Shown in pieces: positions 63,160 to 64,000 of a stretch of 64,000 nt of DNA; positions within the stretch are counted from its first letter, which is position 1, and the number at the start of each line of letters is the position of its first letter. The DNA is from Oceanospirillum sp048264105 (GTDB lineage: Bacteria; Pseudomonadota; Gammaproteobacteria; Pseudomonadales; Halomonadaceae): positions 744,001 to 808,000 of the forward strand of contig JBLXDJ010000001.1 in the NCBI GenBank assembly GCA_048264105.1. The letters run 5' to 3'. The position numbers and the translations under genes are program-made. The notes under the pieces were generated by a model. It did not search any database. It saw nothing but the letters and a program-made list of their open reading frames with translations, and had not been told where the DNA came from.

Positions 63160-64000
63160 AATTGATTCTCCTGCAAGAACTCAAGGGCCTGATCAAAATC
63201 AAACGCCTCAACCGCCCGTACCAGAGGCTTGAGTCTCTTGTTTTCTTCCGGACTGAGCTGCTTCTGTATCTGTTCCAGATACTCGATAGCCTCGGCATCG
63301 CTTTCTTTCAGCAGTCGCATGAGCTCATCAAATTCGTTCTGAGCCTTATCTCTCAGGGATTTGTTATCGGATTCTGTCTGATCCCCCGCTTCATCCTGAA
63401 TAAAGGGCTGTGTCTCAAGGCCGGCGATGACCTTGTCCATCTCCTCCTCCACTGCAGGCAGATGCGCCTTAAGCTGATCGCACTCCAGAGATTCTTCAAC
63501 ACAAAGCCGTTCCAGCTCAGCAGTCAGCTGATACAGGTGCTCCGCCCCGATCGTTGCGGCAGTACCTTTCAGCGTATGCAGATAGCGGGCAGGTGCCGTT
63601 GGGTCGCTGTCTGCACAGGCTTCAGCAAAGTTCTGACGGAAGTCTTTCTGACTCTCGTAGAACATTTCCAGCATGCGCTTATACAGCTCGGCATCCTGCA
63701 TCATGCCGTTAAGACCCAGAGTGGTATTAATACCAACAAGCCCTCCGAAACCCGTCAGGTCATTCTCGGGCTGTGCTGATGATGCCTCTGAGCGAATAGC
63801 TGTTGTTCCCGTCCACTTGGCAATCAGGCGATACATAAGATCAACATCGATCGGTTTACCCAGATGGTCATTCATCCCCACCTCGATCACTTTTTCACGA
63901 TCACCTGCCATGGCATTGGCCGTCATCGCAATAATCGGCAGATGCGCCAGCTCAGGTATGGCGCGAATCTGGCGGGTTGCTTCGTAACCATCCATCACCG
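63156..64000 (-). CDS. Hybrid histidine kinase, C-terminal part (REC-HPt), cut by the window edge
   Basis: The gene continues beyond base 64000. The visible 280 residues begin in a receiver domain after its phospho-Asp (MMDGYEATRQIR, AMTANAM, LGKPID). An HPt domain follows at about 120-215 with the phospho-His in LHTLKGTAATIG. The last 60 residues (LMRLLKESDAEA, AFDFDQALEFL) match the C-terminal tail of the hybrid kinase at 25328-29041. It overlaps the CheB-CheR gene by 4 nt, which links the two as one operon with the HD-GYP regulator. Confidence 0.88.
   Translation of the reverse strand, partial: VMDGYEATRQIRAIPELAHLPIIAMTANAMAGDREKVIEVGMNDHLGKPIDVDLMYRLIAKWTGTTAIRSEASSAQPENDLTGFGGLVGINTTLGLNGMMQDAELYKRMLEMFYESQKDFRQNFAEACADSDPTAPARYLHTLKGTAATIGAEHLYQLTAELERLCVEESLECDQLKAHLPAVEEEMDKVIAGLETQPFIQDEAGDQTESDNKSLRDKAQNEFDELMRLLKESDAEAIEYLEQIQKQLSPEENKRLKPLVRAVEAFDFDQALEFLQENQF

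Overview
The window is chromosomal DNA of a Gram-negative gammaproteobacterium with mid-range G+C. RecBCD in the gammaproteobacterial form, ZnuABC, MiaE, YidD, SufE, a CusA-type RND pump, a BCCT osmolyte carrier, GltS and many PAS/GGDEF/HD-GYP signalling proteins fit a marine Oceanospirillales-type organism such as Oceanospirillaceae. That placement is inferred from gene content and family resemblance, not from a search. I see no rRNA, tRNA, CRISPR array or complete mobile element.

Layout. 1-2.9 kb: the 3' part of a copper/silver RND pump (cusA) and a secreted cytochrome b562-like protein with a Met/His-rich insert. 2.96-3.44 kb: a decayed glutaminase. 3.7-13.5 kb: recC-recB-recD with 4-nt overlaps. 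13.6-16.2 kb: a divergent pair, a KfrA-like coiled-coil DNA-binding protein and a tyrosine recombinase, flanking a 19-bp palindrome. 16.2-18 kb: M20 amidohydrolase and sufE, then a bidirectional terminator shared with gltS. 19.5-24.1 kb (minus strand): znuA-znuC-znuB-hisI-yidD-DUF1289-miaE behind a Zur-like operator. 24.4-30.9 kb: an orphan lipoprotein, then a large hybrid histidine kinase divergent from a REC-REC-PAS-GGDEF regulator.

31.0-38.5 kb: a seven-gene V/A-type ATPase operon in the order B-D-I-K-E-DUF2764-A. This is a circular permutation of the E-DUF2764-A-B-D-I-K order I recall from spirochaetes and chlamydiae. The K subunit keeps Na+-ligand-like residues. 38.6-43 kb: two divergent regulator/target pairs (AraC/EamA exporter, MocR/PNPOx-like). 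43-47.4 kb: a diguanylate cyclase with three periplasmic solute-binding domains and a second coiled-coil protein. 47.6-50.3 kb: a FAN1-like VRR-NUC nuclease convergent with a CLCA_X zincin. 50.5-56.1 kb: BCCT transporter, ABC-F ATPase and a cytosolic four-PAS protein with a short MCP module. 56.3-60.4 kb: 5'-nucleotidase, cobyrinate a,c-diamide synthase and a second MocR-type regulator, with two short tandem-repeat tracts. 60.4-64 kb: an HD-GYP response regulator, a CheB-CheR fusion that appears to start at CTG, and the C-terminal end of another hybrid kinase.

The most notable features are the permuted V-ATPase operon, the Met-rich b562-like protein beside cusA, the KfrA/recombinase pair with its palindrome, the two tandem-repeat tracts around the cobyrinate synthase gene, and the non-AUG start of the CheB-CheR gene. 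None can be called a new system from sequence alone.
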